Source of the DNA: Bradyrhizobium canariense
Lineage (GTDB): Bacteria > Pseudomonadota > Alphaproteobacteria > Rhizobiales > Xanthobacteraceae
Assembly (NCBI RefSeq): GCF_018130465.1
Contig: NZ_JAFCKJ010000010.1
Coordinates: forward strand, 62,001-126,000
Direction of reading: 5' to 3'
DNA: 64,000 bases
The position numbers were made by a program, and so were the translations under genes. Numbering within the stretch: position 1 is the stretch's first letter; each line of letters starts with the position of its first letter. Below are positions 36,901 to 45,987 of the stretch, piece after piece. The notes under the pieces were generated by a model. The model did not search any database. It was not told the origin of the DNA and worked only from the letters and a program-made list of their open reading frames with translations.

Positions 36901-38025
36901 TCAGCCGACGTTCTGAGTTAGGAGAACGGGCTTGGGCTTGTCGGCCAAGCGCTTGCGACAGGCCTCGATGAGCGGGCGTTCGACCAGCAGATGCAGCAGG
37001 CCGCCGCATGCGACCGTGCTGACGAAGACTACGGTATAAATCAGTTCCGGCTGCAACGGCACGTGACCCGAGAGCCAGATCATGGACTTCGCGAGCAGGC
37101 CGAGAAAGGCCAGATGGGTCAGGTAGATCGAATAAGATGCATCGCCGATGAGGTTGAGAAGCCGTGCATTGGAGGGCCATTGCCCAGCCGACTCCAGCGC
37201 CGCAGCTCCGGCGATGATCAATCCAAAGGCAACGGCGTAGGCAATCTGCAGCAGGTTGTATGGCATGCCACCGCGTTCGAGCACGTAGACGGTGCCCAGC
37301 AGTGCCAACCCCGCCGCGAAGGCGCATTTGACGATGACCGGCCTACCATGCGTCCAAGCGCAGAAGGCCAGCATGCCAACAAGAAAATTGAGATTGAGCG
37401 GCGAGAAATAGGTGGCCCATGGCGATCCGTTCGGCTCGTTGGGATATTCAAAAACCATCAGACAGGCCAGCATCCAGAGCGCGAAGGCTGCCACGCCGAC
37501 GCGCCCGCCGACGATGAAAAGCGCGAAAGCGAGATAGAAGGCCAATTCGTGGACGAGGGTCCACGCCGGCGCAATCGGAAATGCGAAATTGTCGAGACGG
37601 ATGAGGAATGCGGTCGAAATCCACTGGCTGGCTGTGTGCGGCAGCTCGACAGCCGTTCCAAAGCCCAATGCCACCAGTGAGCAGAAGATGCCGACACACA
37701 TCCAGTAGAACGGGAACAAGCGCGCGAAACGGCGCACCAGATAATTGCGTAGACGGTCCGCGCGACCCACATCGCGACCATGGGCGAAGGCGATGATGAA
37801 TCCAGAGAGCACGAAAAAGAAATCGACGCCCAGATTCCCGCGTCGCGTGAAGTCGACAAATAGTTCCTGACCGAGATATCGCGGCAGGGACAGGGTGATC
37901 GAAAGGTGATAGGCGACGACGGCCATCGCCGCCAGGCCCCTGCCCTGCTGCAGCGCATGCAACTGCACGGGTCCACGCACCCCCACTAAATCGGCTCCCG
38001 GAATAATGCCGCCTTTTGGGACCAC
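36901..38025 (-). CDS. Acyltransferase family 3 membrane protein (ExoZ/OafA-like)
   Basis: This 374-residue multi-pass protein has the Acyltransferase_3 hallmarks: GRGLAAMAVVAYHLSI with the catalytic-type histidine, NLGVDFFFVLSGFIIAF, RRFARLFPFYW and PAWTLVHELAFYLAF. About ten helices are visible. Relatives such as ExoZ and OafA transfer acetyl groups to polysaccharides on the periplasmic side. Start GTG 38025 (GTGGTCCCAAAA) opens the frame; the first 20 residues are poorly conserved, and a shorter start is possible. Confidence 0.87.
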   Translation of the reverse strand: MVPKGGIIPGADLVGVRGPVQLHALQQGRGLAAMAVVAYHLSITLSLPRYLGQELFVDFTRRGNLGVDFFFVLSGFIIAFAHGRDVGRADRLRNYLVRRFARLFPFYWMCVGIFCSLVALGFGTAVELPHTASQWISTAFLIRLDNFAFPIAPAWTLVHELAFYLAFALFIVGGRVGVAAFALWMLACLMVFEYPNEPNGSPWATYFSPLNLNFLVGMLAFCAWTHGRPVIVKCAFAAGLALLGTVYVLERGGMPYNLLQIAYAVAFGLIIAGAAALESAGQWPSNARLLNLIGDASYSIYLTHLAFLGLLAKSMIWLSGHVPLQPELIYTVVFVSTVACGGLLHLLVERPLIEACRKRLADKPKPVLLTQNVG

Positions 38026-38338
38026 GCCTCGAGTTGTCGGTAAGACCCGTCCACTCTGCGGTTCTCTTTCTCCTGCAGAAGGATCGGCGGCGGCTGCACC
38101 AAGTTGTTATTGGCCGTGTCGTGCTCTTCCGCGATCAGTGCCTGCAAGATGCACATACTCCGAAGAAACGGCAGACAGGGCGACTCCCATTATGAGGTAA
38201 GCCAATGGACTGGCCTTAGTTCTTGCCTCACTATCAGAGGCGTGCATTCGGACCCAGCAAGCGGCGATTCAGCTTGCCTCGACCGATCCCTAGTTCGCCG
38301 GGCACCATCGCCGCGATTACCGCTCGAGCTCAAGGTTG
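38026..38338. other. Intergenic region
   Basis: About 310 bp between two leftward genes, with only short unsupported frames. The acyltransferase promoter presumably lies here. Confidence 0.35.
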
Positions 38339-39205
38339 TTACTTGGTAGCGACTGCGGTGATACCCATCAGGAAGCGGGCCAGGTAAGTGTGCCGCAAAC
38401 GACCGGGAAGCCGAGGCAAGGCCTGCTCGATGCCCCGCATCAACTGATAAGGGGGTGTGGCGATCCGATGTCCGGATGCCACCAAGGGGAATTCGACCGA
38501 GTGGAAACCGGCCTTGAGCATCAGGGCACGCAGGGAACTATAGTCGTACTCCCGCATGTGCATGCCCCGCGCCACCTCGTCAAAGAACACCGAGATATCG
38601 TGCGGTCCGGTGACGCTGCTCGGAGTCTTGCAGACATAGCGTCCGCCGGGCCTGAGCACCCGGTAGATCTCCCGGAGCTGGGTCTCCGCGTCCTCAACGT
38701 GCAGATGCTCCATGAGCTGGTCCGAGTGCGCCAGATCGACCGAGTTGTCGGCGAGCGGAATATCGACGCCGTCCGTCGACAGGAAGCGAAAGTTGCTCGG
38801 AGCGGCGGCAAAATCCACGAGCACGTCCGTGACATCGAGGCCGAGCACCTCACCGGCGGACCCGGACAGCGCGAAGGGCAGCAAGGCATCGCCGCAGCCG
38901 ATCTCCAAATACACGTCACTCGGCCGGATCCAAGTCTTGAGAAGCCTGACTTGCTTCGCGATCCTCTCCACACGGGAGTCCGTAGCAGTTTTTTGCGGAT
39001 GGTCCGGCAGGCTGTCGAACAGCTCCGAATAGACTTCGGTGTAGAGCCGGGAGCGCTCGCCGCGGCCGGCGAATCGCAGCCGATCCGAAAGCCTGCGTTC
39101 GAGCTCGTAGTGCGCGACAAGGCGCTCGGGCGGCCGCGTGTCCTTGCGGCGCCGCTTGATCGCCAAATAGTCGGGTCGTAGCTTCGTCAACTCAAAAGCC
39201 GTCAT
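38339..39205 (-). CDS. SAM-dependent methyltransferase
   Basis: This 288-residue class I methyltransferase has motif I DVYLEIGCGDALLPFALS, an acidic strand end (EVLGLDVTD), LAHSDQLMEHLHVEDAETQL and VLRPGGRYVCKTPSSVTGP. The last motif is typical of the Methyltransf_11 group. ATG 39205 is preferred over TTG 39235, although neither has a strong ribosome site. The location suggests methylation of a sugar or lipid-linked intermediate in the polysaccharide pathway. The C-terminal part (residues 220-288) may recognise the acceptor. Confidence 0.8.
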   Translation of the reverse strand: MTAFELTKLRPDYLAIKRRRKDTRPPERLVAHYELERRLSDRLRFAGRGERSRLYTEVYSELFDSLPDHPQKTATDSRVERIAKQVRLLKTWIRPSDVYLEIGCGDALLPFALSGSAGEVLGLDVTDVLVDFAAAPSNFRFLSTDGVDIPLADNSVDLAHSDQLMEHLHVEDAETQLREIYRVLRPGGRYVCKTPSSVTGPHDISVFFDEVARGMHMREYDYSSLRALMLKAGFHSVEFPLVASGHRIATPPYQLMRGIEQALPRLPGRLRHTYLARFLMGITAVATK

Positions 39206-39785
39206 TGAAGAGACCCATTCGCGTCCGCGACCCAATGTGTCCCGGATGTCGCGAGTCTCGCAATAACCCTTAGGAGCTACCCCGCGCAGAGAATGCGATC
39301 GGCCCGAAAATGCTGTCGCCCTTCATTGCGCGACAACGCGCGCTAGAAGAATGATCGGCGCGCCATGCCGCAATCGTCGAGTTCGGCTGAGGCAACTCGG
39401 TCCGCTGGACGGCACCTCGCTTCGGCTGACACTCCGGTAATGGAGAACCTCTGCTGTGCGCCCCAAATCGACATTCGGCGCGCACATCGCTGAAAAATGC
39501 GTGCGTTTAGGAAAATAATACGTGTGTATAGAACCAGAGCTTTGACTGTTCTAATCACAGTTTGAAACTTTTTTCGCCATTTTTGGCTCTTAACGAACCG
39601 CCTTAGCAGTCGGGGGGCCAGCATTCCCAAAATCCCACTGCTTTGAAAGATCCTCGCGGTTCGAGGCTGCAATACCTGGAAATCTGTTCGCAGCTTGAGA
39701 CTGCGGGCATGCGGTATGTCGCGCGTTCCCCATGCGCGGCAGTGGAATTCCTCGTCTTCAACTTAGTCTGCAATGGAGAATCTGC
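39206..39785. promoter_or_regulatory. Upstream region of the type I secretion operon
   Basis: A 580-bp divergent spacer with an AT-rich core at about 39490-39600 (runs such as GAAAATAATACGTGTGTATA). It should contain the promoter of the secretion operon. No -35/-10 pair is clear enough to claim. Reverse frames here (39270-39672) are not supported. Confidence 0.45.
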
Positions 39786-41600
39786 GTGACTGCTCTGACC
39801 GATGCAATCTATCAAAATACAGCCGGAAATAGCGAAGGATTCCCGTTGGGCGTACCATCGTACTACTCTTGGTATTCCGGCAAGACCGGCTCTTCGAGCA
39901 GCCCTCCTTCGGACTTCTCGGCTGTTACCGGATGGGGCCAGATCTATCCCATGGCCGGCCAGCCGATCGATTCTAATCCGGCCAATGTTCAGATCGCGAA
40001 TTTTGAGACCTGGGTGCATCTCACAAGCGGCAGCTGGGTCAAGGTGCAGGATCAGGCGACGGGCTCCATCGGCGGGGCCCAGTATGTCGCTGACTTTTCC
40101 GGAAACTCAAACGTTCCATGGCAAGAGACAAAGCTAGCGGACGGCACCGTAAGCGTCGTTGCGCCACTAAGCGGATACAACGACCATTTTTGGCCTGGAG
40201 GAGGACGCGGAACGTACACGCCCGGGACGATCGATGGTGTTTACGTTCAGGCGAGCATGAAGACCGACGATCCGAACGAGCATCTGGTGGCCAATCTTGG
40301 CGCTGACTGGTGGAGAAGCGCCACAGCGACGTATCTCTACGAAAATGGAGTGTTCGTGAATAATCCCGGGGTCGGGATGAGCGATTGGGTCGAACTGACC
40401 ACCGAATGGAAGCCCCTTTATTTCACCTCGATGAGCACAGCGCAGTTGCAGGCCGATCCACCGCCTCCCCTGCAGAGCACCTCCGGGACCACGACACCCA
40501 CGCAGCCGACCACGCCTACGACACCGATCACACCGAATGTCGCGCCATCGGTGACACAGGTCTTCGCTTCGCCAGGAACCGGAGTCGAGCATGTCGGCGA
40601 TTCCGTTAAATTGACGCTTAGCTTCAGCGAGGCCGTGACGGTCTCCGGTACGCCTACGCTGTCGCTCAATGATGGCGCCAAGGCTACCTATGTTGGCGGG
40701 TCCGGGACGAGTTCTCTCACCTTCAGCACGACCGTCGCGTCGACGAATACCAATACTCTGGCGCTCGCCATCACCGGGGCCAATCTCCCGAACGGTGCAA
40801 GCATCAAGGACTCCGGCGGTCTCGCAGCAAACCTCTCGGGCGCGGTAACGACGTTCTCCGGTCTCCAGATCTCGACTACATCGGCCACGCCAACGCCCCC
40901 ATCGACTCCGTCCGTGACCAAACCGATCCTCTCCGTCGCGGATAGCTCACTGTGGGTGGCCGGGAGAGGAGGCAAGGTCGACCTGGGGGTGGATGTTACA
41001 ACGACAGACTCCAACGATCGTGTCACCCTCAACATCCAAGGGCTCCCGAAATACGAGACGATCACCACCAGCGATGGCAGCAAGTTCAGCGGCAGCGACT
41101 TCACCTTGACCGCCGCGCAGGTCGACGGCGGACTGACGCTGACGTCTTGGTACAGGGGCGGCGGCCATCCGGTCGCGGACCTCACGCTGACCGCAAGCGC
41201 CAAGGACCCGGTCACCGGCGCTGTCACATCCGCGGCGCCGCAGACCATTACCGTGACGGATCCCAGGCCAGCTACATGGTCCCCGCACACGACGAGCGTC
41301 ACGACCGCTCAGGCTGCTGCGCCTGCCGCAAGCACAGGGGACTTGGCAAATCAGGGCTTTGCCCAGTTGCAGCAGCGTATGAACAGCTTCACCAGGACTC
41401 TTGCAACCTCCGCGACGGACGCGGTCGCTTCGCCGGATCACGGCACCACCACGGCATCCCAGGCAAGCCAGAGTTTTGCGCTGCTGAACCAATATTTGGC
41501 AGGCCACGCCGGTCGGATCGACGCAGGTCAAATCGTGGCAGCTGTGTCGAACGGCACCACCTGGACACAGGGTTCGTTCCTGACCAGACCTCAAGGTTGA
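39786..41600 (+). CDS. Probable type I secreted multidomain protein
   Basis: This 604-residue protein has no N-terminal signal peptide and starts at GTG 39786, five bases after GGAGAA. Residues 5-230 are the domain shared with the protein at 35817. Residues 231-255 are a Pro/Thr linker. Residues 256-365 resemble an Ig-like adhesin repeat (VGDSVKLTLSFSEAVTVSGT, SGTSSLTFSTTV), followed by a second Pro/Thr/Ser linker. Residues 380-495 form another beta-rich domain. The Ala/Ser-rich C-terminus (residues 510-604) is probably the uncleaved secretion signal. No RTX calcium nonapeptides were found. The exporter genes follow directly, so it is most likely their substrate. A role as a polysaccharide-associated adhesin or matrix protein is inference. 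Confidence 0.78.
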   Translation: MTALTDAIYQNTAGNSEGFPLGVPSYYSWYSGKTGSSSSPPSDFSAVTGWGQIYPMAGQPIDSNPANVQIANFETWVHLTSGSWVKVQDQATGSIGGAQYVADFSGNSNVPWQETKLADGTVSVVAPLSGYNDHFWPGGGRGTYTPGTIDGVYVQASMKTDDPNEHLVANLGADWWRSATATYLYENGVFVNNPGVGMSDWVELTTEWKPLYFTSMSTAQLQADPPPPLQSTSGTTTPTQPTTPTTPITPNVAPSVTQVFASPGTGVEHVGDSVKLTLSFSEAVTVSGTPTLSLNDGAKATYVGGSGTSSLTFSTTVASTNTNTLALAITGANLPNGASIKDSGGLAANLSGAVTTFSGLQISTTSATPTPPSTPSVTKPILSVADSSLWVAGRGGKVDLGVDVTTTDSNDRVTLNIQGLPKYETITTSDGSKFSGSDFTLTAAQVDGGLTLTSWYRGGGHPVADLTLTASAKDPVTGAVTSAAPQTITVTDPRPATWSPHTTSVTTAQAAAPAASTGDLANQGFAQLQQRMNSFTRTLATSATDAVASPDHGTTTASQASQSFALLNQYLAGHAGRIDAGQIVAAVSNGTTWTQGSFLTRPQG

Positions 41601-41607
41601 TCCGCTA

Positions 41608-41638
41608 CCGCACCGGGGCGCTCAGCGCCTCGGTGCGG
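41608..41638 (+). terminator. Strong hairpin between substrate and exporter genes
   Basis: CCGCACCG (41608-41615) pairs with CGGTGCGG (41631-41638), and an inner GGCGC/GCGCC extends the stem. It begins eight bp after the substrate stop codon. There is no clean T-tract. It may attenuate transcription so that substrate is made in excess of the exporter, a common arrangement in type I operons. Confidence 0.6.
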
Positions 41639-41712
41639 CATTACCAAGACTTGGAAGTCCGGAGAAGGAACATCAAACGCGGCCAGGTTGCCGTGAAGGG
41701 TTAAAGTCCAAA

Positions 41713-44469
41713 ATGGCTATCCAGAACGGAAATGCCCACACCTCAGAACTGGGGCTCCGAGCGCTAGCTCTGTTCTTGCGCCTTCATGGCGTGACCATTG
41801 AGCCCGACCAGCTCCGAGATCGCTGCGGGGATAGTGGCATCGGCATCCGCGCAATGCTTCGCTGCGCGCGCGATCTCGGGGTCAAAGTTCGTTCGAGAAC
41901 GATGAATTGGCAACGGCTTGCGAGCATCCAACTGCCTGGAATCGCGTCCTTGCATGACGGCGGATTTCTCCTTCTGGGAAAGATCGATGGGCAGGCCGCG
42001 CTTGTGCTGCACCCAACTTCGTCGCATCCGGCGTTGATGGCCCGTGAGGATTTCGAAGCGATCTGGGACGGCGGCTTGATCTCGGTCGGATCACGGAGCC
42101 TCCTGGCCGGATCACGGAGCCTCGCCCATCGCGCGCTACAAACATTTGGCGGCATGAACGCCCGCGGAATTGACATGGTGCGTCGCTGCAGCGGCGCCCT
42201 GATGCGTGTCCGCGATAGCCTGCTGAAGGCCGGCGATGCCATCTTGGCGAAGACCCGCAACACCTTGATCGGCGGGCGTTTCGTCGCTCGAGACGATACA
42301 GCTTCCCGCCCCCCGGAAAACGAATCCCCTGCAGCGGACTCCGAAGCCGAGAATGCCGATGAATCCGGGCTCATTGCAGCGGCGATATTGCTGCGTTGCC
42401 ATGGAATCGCGGCCGACCCTGACCAAATCCGCCATCAGTTGGGGAGGGCACGCGTGGGCGTCACCGAAATCCTGCGCTGTGCGAAGGATTTTGGACTCAA
42501 GGCACGGGTTCAAAGGACGAGTTGGAATCGGCTTGTGGTCACCCCGCTGCCGGCGATCGCGGTGTTGCGTGACGGCGGCTTCCTGATCCTAGGCAAGGTC
42601 ATCGACGACAATCTCCTCGTTCAGCGCCCGCTGTCTCCCCGACCCGAGGCCATCACGCAAACCGAACTCGAGGCGATTTGGGACGGCGACATCATTTTGA
42701 TGGCCCGGCGCGCGAGCCTGACCGATCTGGCGCGGCGTTTCGATATCGGTTGGTTCGTCGGCGCGATGCAGAAGTATCGCCGCCTTCTTGGGGAGGTGCT
42801 GGTCGCATCGTTTTTTCTTCAAATCTTTGCCGTCGTCTCACCGCTGTTCTTCCAGGTGGTCATAGACAAGGTACTCGTGCATCGAAGCATGAGCACGCTC
42901 GACGTATTGGTCATGGGCCTGGTCGCGCTCACCGTGTTCGAAACAGTTCTCGAGACGCTGCGTGTCTATCTTTTTGCGCACACGACAAACCGCATCGACG
43001 TCGAGCTCGGTGCCCGGCTGTTTCGTCACCTGATGGCCCTGCCGATCGCATATTTTCAGACCCGCCGCGTCGGCGATTCGGTTGCTCGCGTCCGCGAGCT
43101 TGAGAACATTCGCCAGTTCCTGACGAGCTCCGCTCTCACACTGGTCATCGATCTCTTGTTCACCTTCGTCTTCCTTGCGGTGATGTTCTATTACTCGACG
43201 ACCTTGACGTGGATTGTCCTGGCGTCCTTTCCGTTCTACATCGGTATTTCCGCGGGAGCAGCGCCGCTGTTCCGCCGGCGCCTCGATGAGAAGTTCAATC
43301 GCGGCGCCGAGAACCAGGCATTCCTGGTCGAGAGCGTCACAGGCGTCGAGACGCTGAAGGCCATGGCGGTCGAGCCGCAGATGCAACGCCGCTGGGAGGA
43401 ACAGCTCGCCGGCTATGTGGCCGCAAGCTTCCGAGTGCTCAGCCTGAACAACACCGCGAGCCAGGCAGTCCAGATGATCAACAAGCTGGTCATCGCCGCT
43501 ACCCTTTACTTTGGCGCCCGCCTCGTGATCGGCGGCGACCTGACCGTCGGCGAGCTCGTCGCGTTCAACATGCTGGCGGCGCGCGTCAGCACGCCGGTGC
43601 TGCGGCTGGCGCAGATCTGGCAAGATTTCCATCAAGCGCGACTGTCGATCAATCGTCTCGGCGACATCCTCAACACCATTCCCGAGCCGAGCTTCACTCC
43701 GGCCCGCGCGGCTCTGCCGCCGATTCGCGGCAAGGTTGCGTTCGAGCACGCGACCTTCCGCTACCGCATCGACGGCCCCGAGGTGCTTCACGACGTGTCC
43801 TTCAGCGTTGAGCCGGGCGAGGTTATCGGCATCGTGGGTTCCTCTGGTTCTGGAAAGAGCACGATCACAAAGCTGATCCAGCGTCTGTACGTTCCGGAAA
43901 GCGGCCGCGTTCTGGTCGACGGCGTAGATCTCGCGATGATCGATCTGAGCTGGTTGCGGCGCCAGATAGGTGTCGTACTGCAGGAAAACGTGCTCTTCAA
44001 TTGCTCCATCCGCGACAACATCGCGCTGGCCGATCCGACCATGACGATGGAGCGCGTGATCGAGGCAGCAATGCTTGCCGGCGCTCACGACTTCATCCTC
44101 GAACTGCCCGAAGGTTATGACACCATCGTGGGCGAGCGGGGCAGCAGCCTGTCGGGCGGGCAACGCCAACGCATCGCAATCGCGCGCGCACTCATCACCG
44201 ATCCACGCATCCTGATCCTCGACGAGGCAACCAGCGCCCTAGATTACGAAAGCGAACGCGCGATCCAGCAGAACATGAAGCGGATTTCCGCCGGACGGAC
44301 CGTGTTCATCATCGCTCACCGGCTCTCGACCGTGCGCAATGCGAACCGAATCATCACACTCGAGCATGGTCGCATCGTCGAGGACGGCAGCCATGACGAA
44401 TTGATCCGCACAAACGGGCGTTACGCAAATCTCCACTACCTGCAGGCCGGCATCCATGACATCCGCTAG
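41713..44469 (+). CDS. Type I secretion ABC exporter with tandem C39-like domains
   Basis: At 918 residues this HlyB/PrtD-type exporter is about 200 longer than usual. The extra length comes from two N-terminal C39-like domains: residues about 1-130 (ELGLRALALFLRLHGVTIEP, DGGFLLLGKI, FEAIWDGGLI) and about 215-335 (ESGLIAAAILLRCHGIAADP, DGGFLILGKV, LEAIWDGDII). The catalytic Cys position is not a Cys in either copy, so they should bind rather than cleave substrate. The membrane domain follows (FDIGWFVGAMQKYRRLLGEV onward), then an ATPase with Walker A GSSGSGKST (709-717), LSGGQRQR and LILDEATSALD. It overlaps the HlyD-like gene by 14 bp. Confidence 0.93.
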   Translation: MAIQNGNAHTSELGLRALALFLRLHGVTIEPDQLRDRCGDSGIGIRAMLRCARDLGVKVRSRTMNWQRLASIQLPGIASLHDGGFLLLGKIDGQAALVLHPTSSHPALMAREDFEAIWDGGLISVGSRSLLAGSRSLAHRALQTFGGMNARGIDMVRRCSGALMRVRDSLLKAGDAILAKTRNTLIGGRFVARDDTASRPPENESPAADSEAENADESGLIAAAILLRCHGIAADPDQIRHQLGRARVGVTEILRCAKDFGLKARVQRTSWNRLVVTPLPAIAVLRDGGFLILGKVIDDNLLVQRPLSPRPEAITQTELEAIWDGDIILMARRASLTDLARRFDIGWFVGAMQKYRRLLGEVLVASFFLQIFAVVSPLFFQVVIDKVLVHRSMSTLDVLVMGLVALTVFETVLETLRVYLFAHTTNRIDVELGARLFRHLMALPIAYFQTRRVGDSVARVRELENIRQFLTSSALTLVIDLLFTFVFLAVMFYYSTTLTWIVLASFPFYIGISAGAAPLFRRRLDEKFNRGAENQAFLVESVTGVETLKAMAVEPQMQRRWEEQLAGYVAASFRVLSLNNTASQAVQMINKLVIAATLYFGARLVIGGDLTVGELVAFNMLAARVSTPVLRLAQIWQDFHQARLSINRLGDILNTIPEPSFTPARAALPPIRGKVAFEHATFRYRIDGPEVLHDVSFSVEPGEVIGIVGSSGSGKSTITKLIQRLYVPESGRVLVDGVDLAMIDLSWLRRQIGVVLQENVLFNCSIRDNIALADPTMTMERVIEAAMLAGAHDFILELPEGYDTIVGERGSSLSGGQRQRIAIARALITDPRILILDEATSALDYESERAIQQNMKRISAGRTVFIIAHRLSTVRNANRIITLEHGRIVEDGSHDELIRTNGRYANLHYLQAGIHDIR
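42088..42123. repeat. 21-bp period tandem duplication inside the exporter gene
   Basis: GGATCACGGAGCCTC occurs at 42088-42102 and 42109-42123. The 21-bp period keeps the reading frame and doubles GSRSLLA/GSRSLAH in the linker after the first C39-like domain. It is a recent-looking in-frame duplication. Confidence 0.75.
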
Positions 44470-45883
44470 TCGCAACATCGTTCCGTTTCCGCGACGAGAA
44501 CCTCGCCGCCGCGAGCATGAAATTGCGTTCCTGCCGGCGGCGCTCGAGATCACTGAATCGCCGCCGTCGCCAATCGGGCGTTCGATCGGGGCAACGATCA
44601 TCGCGGTGTTCTGCAGCGCGCTGGTGTGGGCGACGCTCGGCAGCGTCGATATTGTGGCCAGCGCGACGGGCAAGATCGTGCCAGGTGGGCGCACCAAGCT
44701 GATCCAGCCGTTCGAGACGGGCGTTGTCCGCGCCATCAAGGTTCGCGATGGACAAAGCGTCAGGGCTGGCGACGTCCTGATCGAGCTTGACCCGACGATG
44801 ACAGAAGCCGATCAGGAACGCCAGAGAAGCGATCTGGTTGCGGCCGAACTCGACGTCGCTCGACTGCGTGCTGCGCTCACTGACGATCCGCTTGCCGCCT
44901 TCCGATCACCGCAGGGCGCAAGCGCCGCGGAGATCGAGATGCATCGCCAGTTTCTGAGCAGCCAGCGTGCCGAGCAAAATGCCAAGCTCGCCGAGATCGA
45001 GCGCCAGCAGGGTCAGAAGGAAGCGGAGCGGGCGACCACCTCGGCCAGCGTGGCGAAGCTCCAGGCGACGATACCGGTGCTCCAGGAACGGGTCGACATT
45101 CGTAAGACTCTCGTCGACAAAGCCTTGGCTTCGAAGGTCGTCTATCTCTCCGAATATCAGGAGTTGGTCGGCCTTCAGCAGGATCTGGTCCTGCAGCAGA
45201 GCCGGCTTCGCGAAGCCGACGCCGCCACTGCCTTGCTGAAGGAAACGAAGGAAAGGACCGCTGCGGAGTATCGGCGTGCCACCTATGACGCGCTTGCGAA
45301 AGCCGAGCAGAAAGCTGCGAGCGCCGCGCAGGAAGCGGTCAAGGCAGAGCGGCGCACGAGGCTTCAGCATTTGACTGCCCCGGTCGACGGCGTCGTGCAA
45401 CAGCTCGCCGTTCACACGGTGGGAGGCGTGGTGACGCCTGCTCAGGCGCTGGCCGTGGTGGTCCCGAGCGAGAGCCAGCTTGAGATCGAGGCGATGCTCT
45501 CCAACCGCGACATCGGGTTCGTTCATCCGGGACAGAAAGCGGAGATTAAGGTCGATACGTTCAACTTCACGCGCTACGGGCTCCTTCATGGAGACGTGCT
45601 CAGCGTGTCGACGGATGCCATCACGCGCGATAGGCCGCAGGCCGGCTCGAATGACCGCAATTCGAGTGCAGCACAGAGCAGCAGTGAGCCGAAAGGTCAG
45701 GAGCTGGAATATGCCGCGCGCGTCTCGGTCGATCGTACGCACATGCAGGTGGAGGACAAGCTCGTCAAGCTAGGTCCTGGTATGGCGGTAACGGTCGAAA
45801 TCAAGACCGGCGAACGCAGGATCATCAGCTATCTGCTCTCGCCGCTGGCACGGTACAGGCAGGAGTCCCTGCGAGAGCGCTAG
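44456..45883 (+). CDS. Type I secretion membrane-fusion protein, HlyD family
   Basis: This 475-residue adaptor has a short basic cytoplasmic N-terminus (PFPRREPRRREHE) and one membrane helix (SIGATIIAVFCSALVWATLG, about residues 43-62). A lipoyl half follows (GKIVPGGRTKLIQPFETGVV), then a long alpha-helical hairpin (residues about 105-300), the second lipoyl half (LTAPVDGVVQQLAVHTVGGV) and a C-terminal beta-barrel. It bridges the ABC exporter and an outer-membrane TolC-type channel, for which no gene lies in the window. ATG 44456 lies inside the exporter gene end, so translation is coupled. Confidence 0.93.
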   Translation: MTSASRNIVPFPRREPRRREHEIAFLPAALEITESPPSPIGRSIGATIIAVFCSALVWATLGSVDIVASATGKIVPGGRTKLIQPFETGVVRAIKVRDGQSVRAGDVLIELDPTMTEADQERQRSDLVAAELDVARLRAALTDDPLAAFRSPQGASAAEIEMHRQFLSSQRAEQNAKLAEIERQQGQKEAERATTSASVAKLQATIPVLQERVDIRKTLVDKALASKVVYLSEYQELVGLQQDLVLQQSRLREADAATALLKETKERTAAEYRRATYDALAKAEQKAASAAQEAVKAERRTRLQHLTAPVDGVVQQLAVHTVGGVVTPAQALAVVVPSESQLEIEAMLSNRDIGFVHPGQKAEIKVDTFNFTRYGLLHGDVLSVSTDAITRDRPQAGSNDRNSSAAQSSSEPKGQELEYAARVSVDRTHMQVEDKLVKLGPGMAVTVEIKTGERRIISYLLSPLARYRQESLRER

Positions 45884-45987
45884 CCCAAGCGGGAGCCCCA
45901 TCGGTAGGCACTGCTGGCAGCCAAATCGCTGCCCGCTCTGCAACGAGGAAGGTCATTGGGGATGCTGGGCGTGGAGATGATAGCGCA

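Noticed and set aside
42838-44169. 443-codon reverse frame inside the type I exporter gene
   Set aside because: It is antisense to the membrane and ATPase domains and has no recognisable motif.
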